Source: CAZOKZ01 sp964580585 (GTDB lineage Bacteria; Sumerlaeota; Sumerlaeia; SLMS01; JAHLLQ01). From it: DNA of 64,000 nt. The notes beneath the pieces are model-generated. The model was not told the origin of the DNA. It saw nothing but the letters and a program-made list of their open reading frames with translations, and searched no databases. Positions 53,461 through 61,918 of this stretch are shown piece by piece. How positions within the stretch are numbered: position 1 is the first letter of the stretch; every line of letters begins with the position of its first letter. The position numbers and the translations under genes are program-made. The stretch covers positions 3,616-67,615 of the forward strand of contig CAZOKZ010000016.1 of NCBI GenBank assembly GCA_964580585.1, read 5' to 3'.

Positions 53461-56160
53461 CTACATCTCCTTCACATTCTTGAGTGCCAATTGCGGGTGC
53501 GGACGTTGTTTTGTGGTCGAATCGAACGCTGGACGTTGAAGAATCCACCCGTCGGGGTCGATTTCGACCGCAAAAGGCCGGTCGCGCGTGACAACCTGAA
53601 GCGTGGCTTCGCCGCCTGCGTCGAGCCAGACCCACTCGGTGATCGAATCCCCCTCGGTACGCAAAACAACGGGCACTTTGACGCGCCCGTCACCGGTGTT
53701 GGCGACAATCAAGTGAGTCGTGTATTCCAAATTCCGCGTGTCGGGATTTTCCGCCAGCACCACTTGAGCTTCACGGAATTTGAACGTCGGCAAAACGCCT
53801 TCGACCAACCACTGATCGAAAAACCACCCCAAATCCTCGCCCGCCACGCTTTCGGCGGTGGATCGAAAACCGTCGAGTGTCAGGACCTTGCCCTGATAAT
53901 CCTTCAACACGCGATGGAGGAATTCGACATAAGCCTCCTCGCCCAGATATGCGCGCAGCATGTGATGAAAGGCCATCAGGCGATCGGCGCTGGGCGGCGG
54001 TGTGCCCTCGGGGCGCCAACGATAGAGCGCCGGACCGCGATAGGGCATTTCCGAATTGCCAACAACATCGAAAGGATACCGGTCAGTCGGCCTCGCCCAA
54101 TTCCATGGTACTAGAACAAAATCGCGGCGGCGCTGGAGCAATTCACGCGTTTGACCATGCGCGAAACCGAACTGGTGCAAGTACCCCACCCAGGACGCCA
54201 GGAGCAATTCCGGGTCATCGATGCGGGTGAAGTTCGTGATCAGGTATTCTTCGATGATGGCACGGTTGAATCGTGCAAATGCCTGGTCGAATTTCCACGC
54301 AGAGTTCTCTTCAAACGATCCGTATTTCTCCAACTCTCCCTGCAATTCGTCGAGCGTCGAAGAAGATAAGGCAAAAAGATCGGCGATTTCTTCTCCTGGA
54401 ATTTCGTAAAATGTCATCGACGCCGAGGCTGGACCGAATGCGCGGAAAAGCCGATGAAATCGCACGGTGTAAATGGTCTGAAGCGCTTCGGCCAAGTCAC
54501 GATGCTCGGGAAAGACAAGCATGCGCACATCCAACTCTGCATCCGGATTGCTGGGCACTTCGACGTAGTCGCCTGCCACGAGGCCGACGGGTAAATCGGC
54601 ATTGGTTTGCGAACCAGACCATCCAGCGTCGGTTTTCTTGAAGTTCATGGTTCCCGCGTGCCATTTCAAGTCCTCGAACGCGGGGACTTCGAGCTCATAC
54701 GGCGCGGGTTGCGTGGTGAACAGAATTTGCTGGCGGCGAAAATCGACTCGGACTCCCTCACCGTACCACAACGGCACGCGCGCCAGGCTAACGAAACGCG
54801 GATGACGGGCTTCTGCCCATCGACGTGAGCCTGCGGCGGTAGGTTCCAAATCAAACGTTACGGCACCCGGGCGGTTGCGATCCAAAGGCGGCGAAAACCG
54901 GAACAATGCGATGTTGCCTTCGGGTGTTTCGACCGATTGCAGCAATTCGACCTGGGTGTTTCCCTCAAGCGATCGAAGTCCCGTAACGCCAAGCGTTGGT
55001 CCGAACGATAATGCTGCAACAGATTGGGGGTCTTCGGTAATGGAATCGAGTGTCATCGTCACCGAGAAACCTTGGTCAAAGGTGGAGGGAAGCGTTAGTT
55101 GGCGCGAACGAATGCGCGGCGGTTGAACAATGCCTGCAACGGAGCCGGAGGGTTCTCGAAGCGTTTCCCAAAATGAAGCGGCTGCCAACGGCGACGCATC
55201 GTACAACGCGCCCGCCGCCCAACGTCCTATTTGAGCCAGCCCTGCTGAACCCACCAGAAAAAACGTCAGCGCTAAAATACCGAATAGCGTCGGACGGCGA
55301 AAAATCGCTGCCAGCCAATATCCCAAGCGACCGAAAAGCGGAATGCCTGACGCACGAGGCGGATCGATGCTTGCCACGGGGGTTTTGAGAGGTGGAGGTC
55401 GCAACGCAAGCGCCGAAAGTCCCAGAAAACAAACTCCCGCAAGCAGTTCAACAACCGCATCCTGCACTAAAACCGACGTGGGGACAAACACGCCGATGGT
55501 GCGCGAGGCGGAAAGAAAAATTCTCAGGACATCGACATAAAACAAGGTGTAACAACAAGCGACCGTCGCAACGATCAACCCCAATGCCATGGCGCCCACA
55601 TCGTTTCGCACCAAAGCCCGCGCAGCGATGCCTGCGGTTGCGCTGATCCAGATCAGAGGAAAAATCACGCAGGCCAGATATACAATCGACGGCATCCAGA
55701 GCGGCGATTCGACCTCGTGAAGCCAGGGCAGGAAAGGAAAAAAGACGATCGCCAACGCCAGGGGAAAAACCACAAGCGTAATCGCCAAGGCACGAGCGGA
55801 CTGGACAACGAGACCCGGCGCAGGAGTACAATCGACGGTAAACCGAGCTCGCGCGTCTTCGGGTTGGCTGGCCAGATCAACAGCCAGGATCATCGTTCCA
55901 AAAACGATCATTGCAGTAAAGAGATTCACACCAAACGCGCCGCCCGGAAAGAGCGCCAGCGAACCTGCTCCGAATTCTTCACCGCGCGAAAAAAAGAACG
56001 CCAACCCCAGGCCGATGGCCGCAAACGCACGCCACCGCCACGAACGCATGAGGCATTTCGCGTTGAGCCAAACGAGCCCGGGAAGACTCCAGGCCACAAA
56101 CAGCAATGCTCCGCCCGAGGGCGGTGACGTTTTGAACGAATGATCGGTCGTAATCGGCAC
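53461..56160 (-). CDS. ABC-2-like permease fused to a degenerate M1-type peptidase domain
   Basis: An 899-aa protein with a GTG start (GGGGAG about 10 nt upstream). Residues about 20-310 contain roughly eight hydrophobic helices in an ABC-2 permease-like layout. A beta-rich region follows (330-560) and a helical region (about 640-780). The C-terminal signature EDLGWFFDQWLVEGVLPTF fits gluzincin M1 peptidases, but the zinc motif HExxH is absent (KFDQAFARFNRAIIEEY occupies that place). Thus it should not be an active protease. No ATPase gene is adjacent. It may be a receptor or scaffold. Confidence 0.7.
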   Translation of the reverse strand: MPITTDHSFKTSPPSGGALLFVAWSLPGLVWLNAKCLMRSWRWRAFAAIGLGLAFFFSRGEEFGAGSLALFPGGAFGVNLFTAMIVFGTMILAVDLASQPEDARARFTVDCTPAPGLVVQSARALAITLVVFPLALAIVFFPFLPWLHEVESPLWMPSIVYLACVIFPLIWISATAGIAARALVRNDVGAMALGLIVATVACCYTLFYVDVLRIFLSASRTIGVFVPTSVLVQDAVVELLAGVCFLGLSALALRPPPLKTPVASIDPPRASGIPLFGRLGYWLAAIFRRPTLFGILALTFFLVGSAGLAQIGRWAAGALYDASPLAAASFWETLREPSGSVAGIVQPPRIRSRQLTLPSTFDQGFSVTMTLDSITEDPQSVAALSFGPTLGVTGLRSLEGNTQVELLQSVETPEGNIALFRFSPPLDRNRPGAVTFDLEPTAAGSRRWAEARHPRFVSLARVPLWYGEGVRVDFRRQQILFTTQPAPYELEVPAFEDLKWHAGTMNFKKTDAGWSGSQTNADLPVGLVAGDYVEVPSNPDAELDVRMLVFPEHRDLAEALQTIYTVRFHRLFRAFGPASASMTFYEIPGEEIADLFALSSSTLDELQGELEKYGSFEENSAWKFDQAFARFNRAIIEEYLITNFTRIDDPELLLASWVGYLHQFGFAHGQTRELLQRRRDFVLVPWNWARPTDRYPFDVVGNSEMPYRGPALYRWRPEGTPPPSADRLMAFHHMLRAYLGEEAYVEFLHRVLKDYQGKVLTLDGFRSTAESVAGEDLGWFFDQWLVEGVLPTFKFREAQVVLAENPDTRNLEYTTHLIVANTGDGRVKVPVVLRTEGDSITEWVWLDAGGEATLQVVTRDRPFAVEIDPDGWILQRPAFDSTTKQRPHPQLALKNVKEM

Positions 56161-56222
56161 GCGGTCGCACTCCCCTGCCGCGAATCGTGCTTACAAATCG
56201 CGCGGGAAGCAAGCCAGGAGAA

Positions 56223-57362
56223 TCAGAACAACAGTTGGTAAATATCGCGGATCATGGTGGCGGTTTCCTGCCAGTCGAATCGTTCGGCGCGAACCTTTCC
56301 TTTTTCGACAAGCTTATCGCGCAGACCGAAATTCGTGCAAATTTCGCGCATACCGTCGGTAATATCATCGACATCGTCGGGATCGACAATCACCGCGGCG
56401 TCACCAACCACTTCGGGCAACGCGCCGCTGCGCCCGGCTACGACGGGCACCCCCGCACGCATGGCTTCGAGGGGCGGAAAACCAAAACCTTCGTATTTGC
56501 TGGGGAATGTGAATGCATACGCACCCGCCAGCAGGGCGTTTTTCTCGTCATGTTCCAGTTGTTCGAGAATCTGCACCCGGCTCTCGATTTTCGTATTATT
56601 CAGAACCTTCTGAATATCCCGAAAGAAACGATCTTTCTTGAGCACCAACACCAGCGATAAATCTTCCAGTTGGTTTTTTTCATCCTCGCGGATCAATCGC
56701 GCGAACGAGCGAACCAGGTTTGGCAGGTTTTTATTCGGTCGCGTCGAACCATAGTAGAGCAGATATCGCCCACGGATATTGCATTTCTTGCAGATAGCCT
56801 CGATTTTTCCATCAGAAGGCGGTTCGGTCTGACGATGTTCGAGCCCCGGCGGCACGACGATCAGTTTGGGCAAGGCGCCCGGCATCATACGCACGATATC
56901 GTCGCGTGTGGCTTGGCTGTCGCAAATCACCCATTTGGCTCTGGCAATCGTCGCCGGGTAGGCCCATTTATAAAATAAGTTGTAAGCGGTGCGCACAGCG
57001 CGGGGTCGCCGAGCCGAAAAGTTCGGATCGATAAACGGTTGCAAGTCGTGCACGGTGAGCATCATGGGACCATCGTAAAAAACCGGTGCGCTGGGCGACA
57101 GGCAATGCACGATGTCGGGCTGGACGGCATCGAGCAGTTCGTGATAACGCATGTAACTTTGCCAACTGACGGGCTTCGGACGATAGGACAGGAATTCAAA
57201 ATTCGGCCCGACCTCCAGGTTTTCGCGAAATCCCGGACGAATGACTACCTGGTATTCGTTGACCGTATCGACACGCGCAAGGTGCTCGACCAGCATGCGG
57301 CTATAGGTGCCAATTCCCGAATACGTACCGTCGAGATAGCGGGCATCGAGCAGGATTCTCAT
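56223..57362 (-). CDS. GT4-family glycosyltransferase
   Basis: A 379-aa cytosolic protein. The N-terminal LLDARYLDGTYSGIGTYSRM, the GSTRPNKNLPNLVRSFARL segment and the C-terminal PSKYEGFGFPPLEAMRAGVP (E, G, F motif with the EX7E pair) are typical. It would transfer a hexose from a nucleotide sugar to a surface glycan or lipid. Donor unknown. A weak ribosome-binding site precedes ATG 57362. It ends about 60 nt from the start of the 53461 gene. Confidence 0.93.
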   Translation of the reverse strand: MRILLDARYLDGTYSGIGTYSRMLVEHLARVDTVNEYQVVIRPGFRENLEVGPNFEFLSYRPKPVSWQSYMRYHELLDAVQPDIVHCLSPSAPVFYDGPMMLTVHDLQPFIDPNFSARRPRAVRTAYNLFYKWAYPATIARAKWVICDSQATRDDIVRMMPGALPKLIVVPPGLEHRQTEPPSDGKIEAICKKCNIRGRYLLYYGSTRPNKNLPNLVRSFARLIREDEKNQLEDLSLVLVLKKDRFFRDIQKVLNNTKIESRVQILEQLEHDEKNALLAGAYAFTFPSKYEGFGFPPLEAMRAGVPVVAGRSGALPEVVGDAAVIVDPDDVDDITDGMREICTNFGLRDKLVEKGKVRAERFDWQETATMIRDIYQLLF

Positions 57363-57427
57363 CGGTTAGAATTTCCCGTGTCAGTTGCAAAGCAAAGCCT
57401 GGAGCGATTCCCCCACTCGGGACAGTG

Positions 57428-57490
57428 AATCCCAACGGGATTCAATATACGATAGCCCAGGGCAGAGCGCAATGCGCGACGCCCTGGGAA
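57428..57490. repeat. Left flanking REP-like element of the RAYT locus
   Basis: Two hairpins: GAATCCC with GGGATTC (57427-57433 / 57437-57443), and CCCAGGGC with GCCCTGGG (57456-57463 / 57481-57488) enclosing a GCGC/GCGC inner stem. The 63-base unit is a close inverted copy of 58056-58118, with a few substitutions and single-base indels. Confidence 0.75.
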
Positions 57491-57506
57491 AAATGGCGAC
57501 TCTCCT

Positions 57507-57527
57507 TTGCACCCTGAAAGGGTGCAA
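57507..57527. repeat. Perfect 9-bp hairpin near transposase 3' end
   Basis: TTGCACCCT (57507-57515) pairs with AGGGTGCAA (57519-57527) around a GAA loop. It lies just after the left REP-like element and close to the transposase stop codon. It is probably part of the transposase-linked end. Confidence 0.7.
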
Positions 57528-57539
57528 TAAGCGTTTGAA

Positions 57540-57995
57540 TTAATCCCAAACATATTTTTCTTCATACGCGACCCCGTATAGGTGAAGCAATCGACGTAAT
57601 TCATCCTGAAACGATTCTTTGCGATGATGATTCTCTTGATCAAGGATGTATTGCTTCAAGGCGCGAACATGGGTGGGACTGATCGAGAAACCAGCGTATG
57701 CAGATTGCCAATGAAATTCCTCAAATCCTTCAAACTCACGTTTCAACCATTTCGAGGATTCTTTCTTGATCGATTGCACCATATCCTTCAATGCCAAGTT
57801 TTTCGATAAGGCAAAAAACAAATGAACATGGTCCTCCACACCACCTATTTGAAAAGCAGTCGATTGAAGGTTGAGACAGGCTCCTGCAAGATATGCATGA
57901 AGTTGCTGGCGAATCGCACGATCTTGAAACCACGGAGCACGGTTTTTGGTAGAAAACACCAGATGCACGTAATTCTGAACCAACGATTGCGGCAT
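57540..57995 (-). CDS. IS200/RAYT-type Y1 transposase
   Basis: A 151-aa HUH-superfamily single-strand nuclease. The HUH pair is H56-V-H58 in VEDHVHLFF; the catalytic tyrosine is most likely Y116 in LKQYILDQENHH. Length and flanking hairpins fit REP-associated tyrosine transposases (TnpA_REP), which are usually single copy and act on REP hairpins. It is flanked by inverted, hairpin-rich sequences at 57428-57490 and 58056-58118. ATG 57995 is the start; no accessory tnpB is present. Confidence 0.92.
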   Translation of the reverse strand: MPQSLVQNYVHLVFSTKNRAPWFQDRAIRQQLHAYLAGACLNLQSTAFQIGGVEDHVHLFFALSKNLALKDMVQSIKKESSKWLKREFEGFEEFHWQSAYAGFSISPTHVRALKQYILDQENHHRKESFQDELRRLLHLYGVAYEEKYVWD

Positions 57996-58022
57996 TGAAC
58001 GCTTCTAAACTCCAGGAATGTA

Positions 58023-58118
58023 GAACCCCGATGGGGTTCGCATGGTTGACCCGCTAACCCAGGGTGTCGCGCTACGCGCTTACCCTGGGCTGTCGTATAT
58101 TTAAGCCCTTTGGGCTTT
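58023..58118. repeat. Right flanking REP-like elements of the RAYT locus
   Basis: Three hairpins: GAACCCC with GGGGTTC (58023-58029 / 58033-58039), CCCAGGGT with ACCCTGGG (58058-58065 / 58082-58089) and AAGCCC with GGGCTT (58103-58108 / 58112-58117). The section 58056-58118 is the inverted counterpart of 57428-57490. Confidence 0.75.
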
Positions 58119-58187
58119 TCGATTCAAAGATGTCGGAAGTCCTCAGAAGCGCAATGTTAAGAAACCAGCCGCTAGAAAAGCCCTTCC

Positions 58188-59171
58188 TCAAAGCCAATCG
58201 TTTTGGCGGTACCATTCGATGGTTTGCCGCAGACCATCGTTGAGCGTCCATTGGTTTTGCCATCCACACAGGCGTGTGAGTTTGCTGCTGTCGGCAAGCC
58301 AGGACCCGGCGGCGACTTCGCGCATTTTGTCACATCCGAAGGGCGAGATCGGCTTGCCTGCCAGGCGTCCAACGGTGTCGAGCGCCCCGGCCAAGGCCCA
58401 ACCGAGCCTCAGTGGCAGGTTTACCATCCGCACTCGACGGCCAAGAGCATCGCCCAGTTGGCTCATGACCTCCGAGTAACGATGGACCTCGGGCGAGGTG
58501 ATAAAGAACGTTTGGTTGGCAGCTTTCGGCTCGTTAGCTGCGCGCCATATTGCATCAACGACATCCTCGACATGAGTCATTTGGAGACAGATGTCCGGAC
58601 CGGAGGCGACGGTGATACCGGTGCGCTGGAGCGGTTTGATGATTTCATAAATTTCATGTTCTCGCGGGCCGTAAATGGCGCCCGGACGCAAAATCGTCAC
58701 GGGAAACCGCCTGCGAGCGCGCCAGACGTGTCGCTCGCCCTCCAGCTTGCTCCGTCCATACAGGCTGACGGGCGACGGGTTGTCTTCTTCGGTGCGAAGC
58801 TGATTGCCTGGAAGCGCGGGCCCTGCGGCGGCCTGGCTGCTGAGCAGCACAAAGCGCCCTTGAAAACCGGCCTTGACGGCAGCCTGGACGAGTTGCCCGG
58901 TTCCAATACCGTTTACAGCGCGAAATCCCTTGGCGCTCAGGGCCTTGGTCACACCAGCGAGATGAAAGATGGTATCGACATCGGCAAGATGAGGCAGCAG
59001 GGTTTTCTCGGAATCGAGTTTACCCTCGACGCATTCGCACCCGGAATTTCGGAGGATTTCCGTCTTCGAGGATGCCCGCACAAGGGCTCGCACGTCCCAT
59101 CCTCCGGCGCGTAAGCGCTCGGCCAGGTGTCCGCCAACAAATCCAGTACCGCCAGTAAGAAACGCGCGCAT
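58188..59171 (-). CDS. NAD-dependent epimerase/dehydratase (extended SDR)
   Basis: A 327-aa protein from ATG 59171 (GGAGG 8 nt upstream); a longer frame upstream overlaps the antisense of tRNA-Trp and is not used. The NAD motif is GGTGFVG (7-13), and the catalytic pair is Y138-x-x-x-K142 in YGRSK. The usual S-x-x-x sites (SSQAAAG) precede it. It would act on a nucleotide sugar or a sterol/isoprenoid-like substrate; substrate unknown. Monocistronic as far as visible. Confidence 0.88.
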   Translation of the reverse strand: MRAFLTGGTGFVGGHLAERLRAGGWDVRALVRASSKTEILRNSGCECVEGKLDSEKTLLPHLADVDTIFHLAGVTKALSAKGFRAVNGIGTGQLVQAAVKAGFQGRFVLLSSQAAAGPALPGNQLRTEEDNPSPVSLYGRSKLEGERHVWRARRRFPVTILRPGAIYGPREHEIYEIIKPLQRTGITVASGPDICLQMTHVEDVVDAIWRAANEPKAANQTFFITSPEVHRYSEVMSQLGDALGRRVRMVNLPLRLGWALAGALDTVGRLAGKPISPFGCDKMREVAAGSWLADSSKLTRLCGWQNQWTLNDGLRQTIEWYRQNDWL

Positions 59172-59387
59172 GAGGCTATCCTCCGGGGAAACCAGAGGCA
59201 AACGGGAGGGTGGGAGCAAGCGGAAGGATTGATTTGAATGGGGATTGCGGAAAAATAATCGTCGTTTCGACCAAATTTCACTTGCGCGGTGGGGACCCGT
59301 TTGCTTACTCCTTCCCGCTCTCGCGATTGCGCCTTGCTTGGCGTGTGCCATGCGATGCCTTGTGCAACGCGAACTGGAGCGCAACAC

Positions 59388-59463
59388 AGGGGTGTAGCTC
59401 AATTGGTAGAGCACTCGTCTCCAAAACGAGATGTTGGGGGTTCGAGTCCCTCCACCCCTGCCA
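59388..59463 (+). tRNA. trnW: tRNA-Trp (CCA anticodon)
   Basis: A 76-base cloverleaf with an acceptor stem of AGGGGTG and CACCCCT and a G discriminator. The anticodon stem CTCGT/ACGAG encloses loop CTCCAAA, with anticodon CCA at 59421-59423. GGTTCGAGTCC forms the T arm. The 3' CCA is encoded. It directly precedes secE, the usual bacterial order. Confidence 0.98.
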
Positions 59464-59521
59464 AGTCCTCCAATTTTTCGGCACAACGATTGCACACGGC
59501 GAGAGCCAGGGTGAATTTAAT

Positions 59522-59749
59522 ATGAACGGCAAATCAACAGTTACTGGCTTAGAGAAAACGAAGATTTTTTTCAGCCAGGTTAAAACGGAAACGGCCAAGG
59601 TTACCTGGCCGACCAAAGATCAAGTAAAGCAGTACTGCATCGTCGTGCTGGTTTCGACAGTGGTTGTCTGCATCATGATGGGCGCCTGGGACTGGGTCCT
59701 GGCCGAAGCGCTGAAGGTTCTGTTTACCAAGATCGGGGTTGCTGGCTGA
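59522..59749 (+). CDS. secE: Preprotein translocase subunit SecE
   Basis: A 75-aa membrane protein. The conserved cytoplasmic helix QVKTETAKVTWPTKDQV precedes a single transmembrane helix (about 39-58). SecE clamps SecY. AGGGTGA lies about 10 nt before ATG 59522. It sits between tRNA-Trp and nusG, the standard position. Confidence 0.95.
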   Translation: MNGKSTVTGLEKTKIFFSQVKTETAKVTWPTKDQVKQYCIVVLVSTVVVCIMMGAWDWVLAEALKVLFTKIGVAG

Positions 59750-59827
59750 TCGGCCAAACAGGTTTCCGGCATTGTTTCACCAAGCAATCTACCTCTATTC
59801 TTGAATCGAAGGCTCAACTATCCTCTT

Positions 59828-60355
59828 ATGAATTGGTACGCCGTCCATACCTACTCGGGTTACGAGAAAAGTGTCAAAAAGGACATCGAGCACCGCGCTT
59901 CGATCGAAGGGCTGCGCGATGATCTGGGCGAAGTGATCGTCCCCGAGGAAAAAATCGTCGATATCAAGGACGGCAAAAAGCGCGAGCAAAGCCGTAACAT
60001 CATGCCGGGCTATGTTTTCGTGCAGATGAAGGATAACGAGGAGCTTTTCAAGGCGATCGAAGAAATCAAGGGGGTTTCTGGCTTCGTAGGCGCGGGCGCT
60101 TCGCGCACACCGCTGTCGGAAGAAGAAGTCATGAACATCCGCGGGCTGGTGGAAGATAAGAAGGACAAACCGCGCGCCGAGATCAAACATCGCCTGGGCG
60201 ATCAGGTGAAGGTGATCGAAGGCCCGTTCTCGAATTTTGTCGGAACGATCGACGATATCGATTATGACAAAGCCAAGCTGCGCGTAATGGTTTCGATTTT
60301 CGGTCGCAGCACCCCGGTGGAATTGGATGTCCTGCAGGTTGAGGGCGTTTCCTAA
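59828..60355 (+). CDS. nusG: Transcription termination/antitermination factor NusG
   Basis: A 175-aa protein. The NGN domain starts MNWYAVHTYSGYEKSVKK, and PGYVFVQM is the RNA-polymerase contact strand. The C-terminal KOW domain has GDQVKVIEGPFSNFVG. ATG 59828 is the standard start; a TTG nine codons earlier is open but improbable. It follows secE by 78 nt. Confidence 0.96.
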   Translation: MNWYAVHTYSGYEKSVKKDIEHRASIEGLRDDLGEVIVPEEKIVDIKDGKKREQSRNIMPGYVFVQMKDNEELFKAIEEIKGVSGFVGAGASRTPLSEEEVMNIRGLVEDKKDKPRAEIKHRLGDQVKVIEGPFSNFVGTIDDIDYDKAKLRVMVSIFGRSTPVELDVLQVEGVS

Positions 60356-60438
60356 AGAACTACCCCATGGCTTCAAGAATGATCCAGAAGCCTTAAAGTT
60401 GGATTTACGATCAGATTTCACGCAGGAAGATTGTTCAA

Positions 60439-60867
60439 ATGGGAAAGAAAAAACCCGTCGCACTGGTTAAGTTGAACTGCAAGGCAGGCCAAGCCAACCC
60501 TGCTCCGCCGGTTGGTCCCGCCCTCGGTCAACATGGCGTTAACATCATGGAATTCTGCAAGCAGTACAATGCTCGCACGAAGGACAAGGCGGGCATGGTT
60601 ATCCCCGCCGTGATCACGATCTACTCGGATCGTTCGTTCACGTTCGAGCTGAAAACGCCGCCCGCAGCGGTGTTGTTGCTCAAAGCCGCTGGCAAACCCA
60701 AAGGCTCTGGCGTTCCGAACAAGAACAAGGTGGGCAAGGTGACCAAGGCGCAGATCCGCGAAATCGCGGAAATGAAAGCCGTGGACCTGAACTCGGCATC
60801 GTTGGAAGCCGCCGAGTCGATGATCGCCGGCACCGCCCGCAGCATGGGACTTACGGTCGAAGGGTAA
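60439..60867 (+). CDS. rplK: 50S ribosomal protein L11
   Basis: A 142-aa protein. The N-terminal PVALVKLNCKAGQANPAPP and GQHGVNIMEFCKQYN motifs and the C-terminal rRNA-binding KNKVGKVTKAQIREIAEMK are diagnostic. It binds the GTPase-associated region of 23S rRNA. First of four ribosomal protein genes here. AGGAAG precedes the ATG by about 8 nt. Confidence 0.97.
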   Translation: MGKKKPVALVKLNCKAGQANPAPPVGPALGQHGVNIMEFCKQYNARTKDKAGMVIPAVITIYSDRSFTFELKTPPAAVLLLKAAGKPKGSGVPNKNKVGKVTKAQIREIAEMKAVDLNSASLEAAESMIAGTARSMGLTVEG

Positions 60868-60948
60868 TTTCCTTTCGGCTTTTTGTACGATCTAATTTTC
60901 GTGGGAGGCCGTCCTTCGAGGCGGCCGCATGCACCACAGGAGGCCATC

Positions 60949-61656
60949 ATGGCAAAGCAAGGCAAGAAATACCGTGAGCGCGTGGCGCTCGTGGATAAAG
61001 AAGTCAAGCACACCGTTCCTTCCGCAATCGAACTCCTCCGCAAAGTTGCCTACGCCAAGTTTGACGAATCGGTCCAGTTGGACATTCGCCTTGGCGTCGA
61101 TCCCCGTAACGCCGACCAACAGGTTCGCGGTACGGTGGCATTGCCCCACGGAACGGGCAAAAAGGTTCGCGTGGCTGTTTTCGCGACGGGCGATAAACTT
61201 CGCGAAGCACAGGAGGCCGGCGCCGATGTGGTGGGCGGCGAAGATCTGGTCAAGAAAGTTCAGGACGGTTTCCTGGATTTCGACGCCGCCATCGCTACGC
61301 CCGACATGATGCGTCACGTTGGCCGTCTGGGTAAAGTCCTTGGCCCACGCGGCATGATGCCGAACCCCAAGGTCGGCACCGTGACGATGAACGTGAAGGA
61401 CGCCGTGACCGCGCTGAAAGCCGGCCAGGTGGAATACCGCCTCGATCGTTACGCGATCGTTCACTGCCCGGTGGGCAAAATGTCCTTCAACGACGAGCAG
61501 TTGGGCGAAAACGTGATGGCGCTTCTCGAAGCGCTGATCAAAGCCAAGCCGTCGGCTGCCAAAGGCACCTACATCAAGTCCATCGCACTCAGCTCGACCA
61601 TGAGCCCGGGCATTCGCCTGGAAGTGCCGGACGTCAAGGTCTCTGCAAAAGCCTGA
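60949..61656 (+). CDS. rplA: 50S ribosomal protein L1
   Basis: A 235-aa protein from ATG 60949 (AGGAGG about 7 nt upstream). The L1 signature includes KFDESVQLDIRLGVDPRNAD, HGTGKKVRVAVF, GPRGMMPNPKVGT and a C-terminal YIKSIALSSTMSPG. L1 binds the 23S L1 stalk and in many bacteria represses its own mRNA. In the 80-nt gap after rplK, GGCCG with CGGCC forms a small hairpin that could be an operator. Confidence 0.97.
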   Translation: MAKQGKKYRERVALVDKEVKHTVPSAIELLRKVAYAKFDESVQLDIRLGVDPRNADQQVRGTVALPHGTGKKVRVAVFATGDKLREAQEAGADVVGGEDLVKKVQDGFLDFDAAIATPDMMRHVGRLGKVLGPRGMMPNPKVGTVTMNVKDAVTALKAGQVEYRLDRYAIVHCPVGKMSFNDEQLGENVMALLEALIKAKPSAAKGTYIKSIALSSTMSPGIRLEVPDVKVSAKA

Positions 61657-61691
61657 TCCCGCTGACGGGATACTGAAACCGATAATTTTCC

Positions 61692-61727
61692 CTTCTTCGG
61701 GGGCTTTTTGGCCCTCGAAGAAGTTTT
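61692..61727 (+). terminator. Terminator or attenuator between rplA and rplJ
   Basis: A 13-bp stem (61692-61704 with 61711-61723, one G-T pair) is followed by TTTT. The loop is T-rich. It may reduce read-through from rplKA into rplJL. Confidence 0.75.
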
Positions 61728-61729
61728 GT

Positions 61730-61917
61730 CCCAAATACGCTACGGAAGCCAAAGACAGCAGGAGCGAACCAGAAGGGGTTCAACGAAGACGGACAACCAT
61801 CTCGTGTCCGTATCCTGCCGAGGTCCGGTTCTCACCCATCGAAACGCCCTTGTCCGGCGTTCTCTGGGGTTCCCGGGCAGTCTGGAAGGCCCGGGCAGAT
61901 GAAAGGAGGTGAGAACC
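61730..61917 (+). promoter_or_regulatory. L10 ribosomal protein leader (autoregulatory RNA) of rplJL
   Basis: The region contains the conserved parts of the L10 leader: GCCAAAGACAGCAGGAGC-like (61749 onward) and CCTGCCGAGG (61814-61823). In known cases the L10(L12)4 complex binds here. GGTTCTCACC (61827-61836) is the exact complement of GGTGAGAACC (61908-61917), which overlaps the end of the rplJ Shine-Dalgarno AAAGGAGG (61902-61909). A CCCGGGC/GCCCGGG hairpin lies just before. Pairing could close the rplJ start. Confidence 0.85.
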
Positions 61918-61918
61918 A

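Noticed and set aside
58188..59495. Long minus-strand frame of 435 codons covering the epimerase gene
   Set aside because: Its N-terminal 108 codons are antisense to tRNA-Trp and to the spacer; a good ribosome-binding site precedes ATG 59171, which is used instead.
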